From CAYMOV01 sp964392085 (GTDB lineage Bacteria > Oederibacteriota > Muellerivitia > Muellerivitales > Muellerivitaceae), in assembly GCA_964392085.1 (NCBI GenBank), contig CAYMOV010000140.1, positions 1 through 6,354 on the forward strand: 6,354 nucleotides of DNA, given 5' to 3'. Both the position numbers and the translations under genes were made by a program. Positions 4,917 to 6,354 of this stretch are shown here, one piece after another. Every line of letters begins with the position of its first letter. Within the stretch, counting starts at the first letter, position 1. The notes below the pieces were generated by a model. The model was not told the DNA's origin. It saw nothing but the letters and a program-made list of their open reading frames with translations, and did not search any database.

Positions 4917-6107
4917 TTGTCATCGGAATCCTACGAAGTCATCGTCCTCGGCGCCGGCGCGGCCGGCCTCATGTGCGCCGTGGAGGCCGCCAAGCGCGGC
5001 CGCAAGACCCTCCTGCTCGACCATTCCGCCAAGATCGGCAACAAGATCCGCGCCTCCGGCGGCGGCCGCTGTAACTTCACGAACCTCGACGCGTCGCCGG
5101 ACAATTACGTCTCCCAAAATCCCCATTTCGTGAAATCGGCCCTCGACCGCTACACCCCCAACAACTTCCTCGACCTGATCAAGAAACACCGCATCCAGTT
5201 CCACGCCAAAAAGCCCGGCCAGCTCTTTTGCGACGTGTCCGCCCAGCTCGTGGTGGAGATGTGGCTGAAGGAATGCGAAGAAACCGGGGTGGCCCTCCAA
5301 GAAGGCGTCCGGGTCGAGTCGGTGACGGGCCCCGGCCCCTTCCGCCTCCAGACCAACTTGGGGGAATACACGGCGGACAAGCTGGTGGTGGCCACCGGCG
5401 GCCTGTCCTTCCCGACGATGGGGGCCTCGGATTTTGGTTACCAGGTGGCGAAGCAATTCGGCCACCAGATCGTGGAACCCCGCCCCGCCCTGGACGGATT
5501 TGTCTTCGGCCAGGCCGAGAAGGACCTGTTCGCCGGGTTCGAGGGGCTCGCGGTGGACTCGGAGGTCACCTGCGGCGGCGTGACGTTCGCCGACCCGATC
5601 CTCTTCACCCACAAGGGCCTCAGCGGCCCCGGGGCCCTGCAGGCCTCGCTCTATTGGGAGAAGGGGGCTGAGGTCACGGTCAATTTCGCCCCGACGGTCG
5701 AGGAGGGCGCCTTTGAGTATTTGCTCCGAACCAAGGCCCGGGGATCCCTGCAGGAACCCATGACCATCCTGTCCCGCCTCCTACCCAACCGCATGGCCAT
5801 GCGATTCGCCGAGGGCTACCTCCCCCATTACAAGAACCTGGCCCAAGTGAAGAGGTCGGAGTTGGAGGATTTAGGGCTGGCTATCTCGGCCTACACTTTC
5901 GTGCCCGAGGGGACCGTGGGTTACGCCAAAGCCGAGGTCACCCGGGGCGGCGTCGACACGACTGAACTGTCGTCCAAGACCATGGAATCCAAGAAGACGC
6001 CCGGGCTTTTCTTCATAGGGGAAGTGGTGGACGTGACGGGCCAATTGGGCGGTTACAATTTCCAGTGGGCCTGGTCGTCGGGGTGGGCGGCGGGGCAGGC
6101 CGTATAA
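4917..6107 (+). CDS. HI0933/YhiN/BaiN-family FAD-dependent oxidoreductase
   Basis: From TTG at 4917 the product has 396 residues, normal for the family. The first strand, YEVIVLGAGAAGLMCA, carries GAGAAG (12-17), the FAD-binding Rossmann motif. The family signature ASGGGRCNFTN is at 47-57. VVATGGLSFPTMGASDFGY (157-175) is the second flavin-contact segment, and FTHKGLSGPGALQAS (230-244) lies in the inserted beta-barrel region. The C-terminal signature runs from AEVTRGGV (339-346) through TMESKKTPGLFFIGE to DVTGQLGGYNFQWAWSSG (372-389), closing the FAD site. All hallmarks are intact. Members include BaiN, reported to act in bile-acid 7-dehydroxylation, but most are uncharacterised; binding of FAD is confident, the substrate is not. 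It lies 210 bases after the ABM gene across a structured gap, so it is probably transcribed on its own. Alternative starts at 4881 or 4890 would only lengthen the N terminus. Confidence 0.9.
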   Translation: MSSESYEVIVLGAGAAGLMCAVEAAKRGRKTLLLDHSAKIGNKIRASGGGRCNFTNLDASPDNYVSQNPHFVKSALDRYTPNNFLDLIKKHRIQFHAKKPGQLFCDVSAQLVVEMWLKECEETGVALQEGVRVESVTGPGPFRLQTNLGEYTADKLVVATGGLSFPTMGASDFGYQVAKQFGHQIVEPRPALDGFVFGQAEKDLFAGFEGLAVDSEVTCGGVTFADPILFTHKGLSGPGALQASLYWEKGAEVTVNFAPTVEEGAFEYLLRTKARGSLQEPMTILSRLLPNRMAMRFAEGYLPHYKNLAQVKRSELEDLGLAISAYTFVPEGTVGYAKAEVTRGGVDTTELSSKTMESKKTPGLFFIGEVVDVTGQLGGYNFQWAWSSGWAAGQAV

Positions 6108-6108
6108 A

Positions 6109-6137
6109 AAAGCCGTCGGCTGTCGGCGATCGGCTTT
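6109..6137 (+). terminator. Possible terminator hairpin of the flavoprotein gene
   Basis: AAAGCCG (6109-6115) and CGGCTTT (6131-6137) form a perfect 7-bp stem with a 15-base loop, starting right after the TAA at 6105-6107. The stem starts in an A run and ends in three T, followed by CGTT, so the T-tract is poor. A second candidate, CGGCC (6173-6177) with GGCCG (6185-6189), is followed four bases later by five T (6194-6198). Either could terminate; both are built from the 7-bp repeats. Confidence 0.4.
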
Positions 6138-6139
6138 CG
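6112..6139. repeat. Degenerate 7-bp tandem repeat block E (4 units)
   Basis: Four heptamers begin five bases after the flavoprotein stop: GCCGTCG, GCTGTCG, GCGATCG and GCTTTCG. They share GC at positions 1-2 and TCG at 5-7. The block is inverted relative to the one at 6161-6195. Confidence 0.7.
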
Positions 6140-6160
6140 TTCAAGACTTTCAGGATTTTG

Positions 6161-6195
6161 GCTAATCGCTGACGGCCGACCGCTGGCCGCTGATT
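6161..6195. repeat. Degenerate 7-bp tandem repeat block F (5 units)
   Basis: Five heptamers, GCTAATC, GCTGACG, GCCGACC, GCTGGCC and GCTGATT, fit GCYRRYS except for the last base of the final unit. Bases 6160-6183 pair with block E (6112-6135) at 19 of 24 positions plus three G-U wobbles, around a 24-base loop. Confidence 0.7.
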
Positions 6196-6212
6196 TTTGT
6201 TATCCTTTCGCC

Positions 6213-6354
6213 ATGAACCCTTTCGACCTTTCGCTGCCCTCCAAAATCATCTTCGGCAACGGCTGTATCTCCCGCCTTGGGGAGGAAGTCAAACCCCATG
6301 CCCAACGGGTGCTCCTCGTGTCCTCGGGCAACCCGGCGCGCATCCAATCCGCAC
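6213..6354 (+). CDS. Second iron-containing alcohol dehydrogenase (partial, N-terminal 47 residues)
   Basis: An open frame from ATG at 6213 runs off the right edge. It begins MNPFDLSLPSKIIFGNGCIS, then RLGEEVKPHAQRVLLVSSGN. This is the usual opening of the Fe-ADH superfamily: a short strand, 'LP..I.FG.G....LG', then a buried strand leading to the nucleotide site. It is a different gene from the YqhD-like one, whose N terminus reads RIHFGKDALSKL. The metal-binding half lies outside the window, so neither activity nor completeness can be judged. No Shine-Dalgarno is visible in the 20 bases before the ATG. A -10-like TATCCT at 6201-6206 ends 6 bases upstream, so a leaderless mRNA is possible. 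A glycerol dehydrogenase-like or dehydroquinate synthase-like member of the superfamily cannot be excluded. Confidence 0.75.
   Translation, partial: MNPFDLSLPSKIIFGNGCISRLGEEVKPHAQRVLLVSSGNPARIQSA

Noticed and set aside
4678..5133. A 151-codon plus-strand frame crossing the structured gap
   Set aside because: It overlaps the end of the ABM gene and the start of the flavoprotein in another frame, has no domain, and its second half is Ala/Pro/Ser/Arg-rich shadow sequence.
4920..5612. A 230-codon minus-strand frame inside the flavoprotein gene
   Set aside because: The plus-strand frame carries every family motif; the antisense product is a composition artefact.

Overview
The window is high-GC bacterial DNA with tightly packed genes, Shine-Dalgarno sites at most starts, and exported proteins with Sec-type signal peptides. 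Its short gaps are filled with inverted repeats and degenerate 7-bp repeats. This fits an environmental, probably Gram-negative-type bacterium. I cannot assign a phylum from the sequence alone.

Layout: (1) Positions 1-460, minus strand: 5' part of a gene for an exported FecR-domain-like protein, running off the left edge. (2) A 221-bp divergent gap with two strong hairpins. (3) 682-2154, plus: an exported DUF4139-family protein. (4) A 286-bp gap with three partial copies of a direct repeat and three blocks of 7-bp periodic repeats. (5) 2441-3087, plus: a two-gene toxin-antitoxin operon (AbrB-fold antitoxin and PIN-domain toxin) with overlapping stop and start codons and a perfect 9-bp inverted repeat just ahead of it. 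(6) 3214-4706, plus: a YqhD/BdhA-type iron-containing alcohol dehydrogenase followed by a small LsrG/YgiN-like ABM-domain protein, probably one operon. (7) A structured gap of about 210 bp. (8) 4917-6107, plus: an HI0933/YhiN/BaiN-family flavoprotein, probably starting at TTG. (9) A gap with two more 7-bp repeat blocks facing each other as an imperfect inverted repeat. (10) 6213 to the right edge, plus: the first 47 residues of a second iron-containing alcohol dehydrogenase with no visible Shine-Dalgarno site.

The right half looks like small-molecule redox metabolism: aldehyde/alcohol interconversion, a small ABM protein that may act on a reactive carbonyl or quinone, and a flavin reductase-like protein. 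Only the first dehydrogenase and the ABM gene are spaced like an operon. The toxin-antitoxin pair sits between repeats and uses more A/T-ending codons than its neighbours, so it was probably acquired separately. I found no tRNA, rRNA, CRISPR array or intact transposase. I see no convincing new multi-gene system. The least explained material is the repeat architecture of the gaps.
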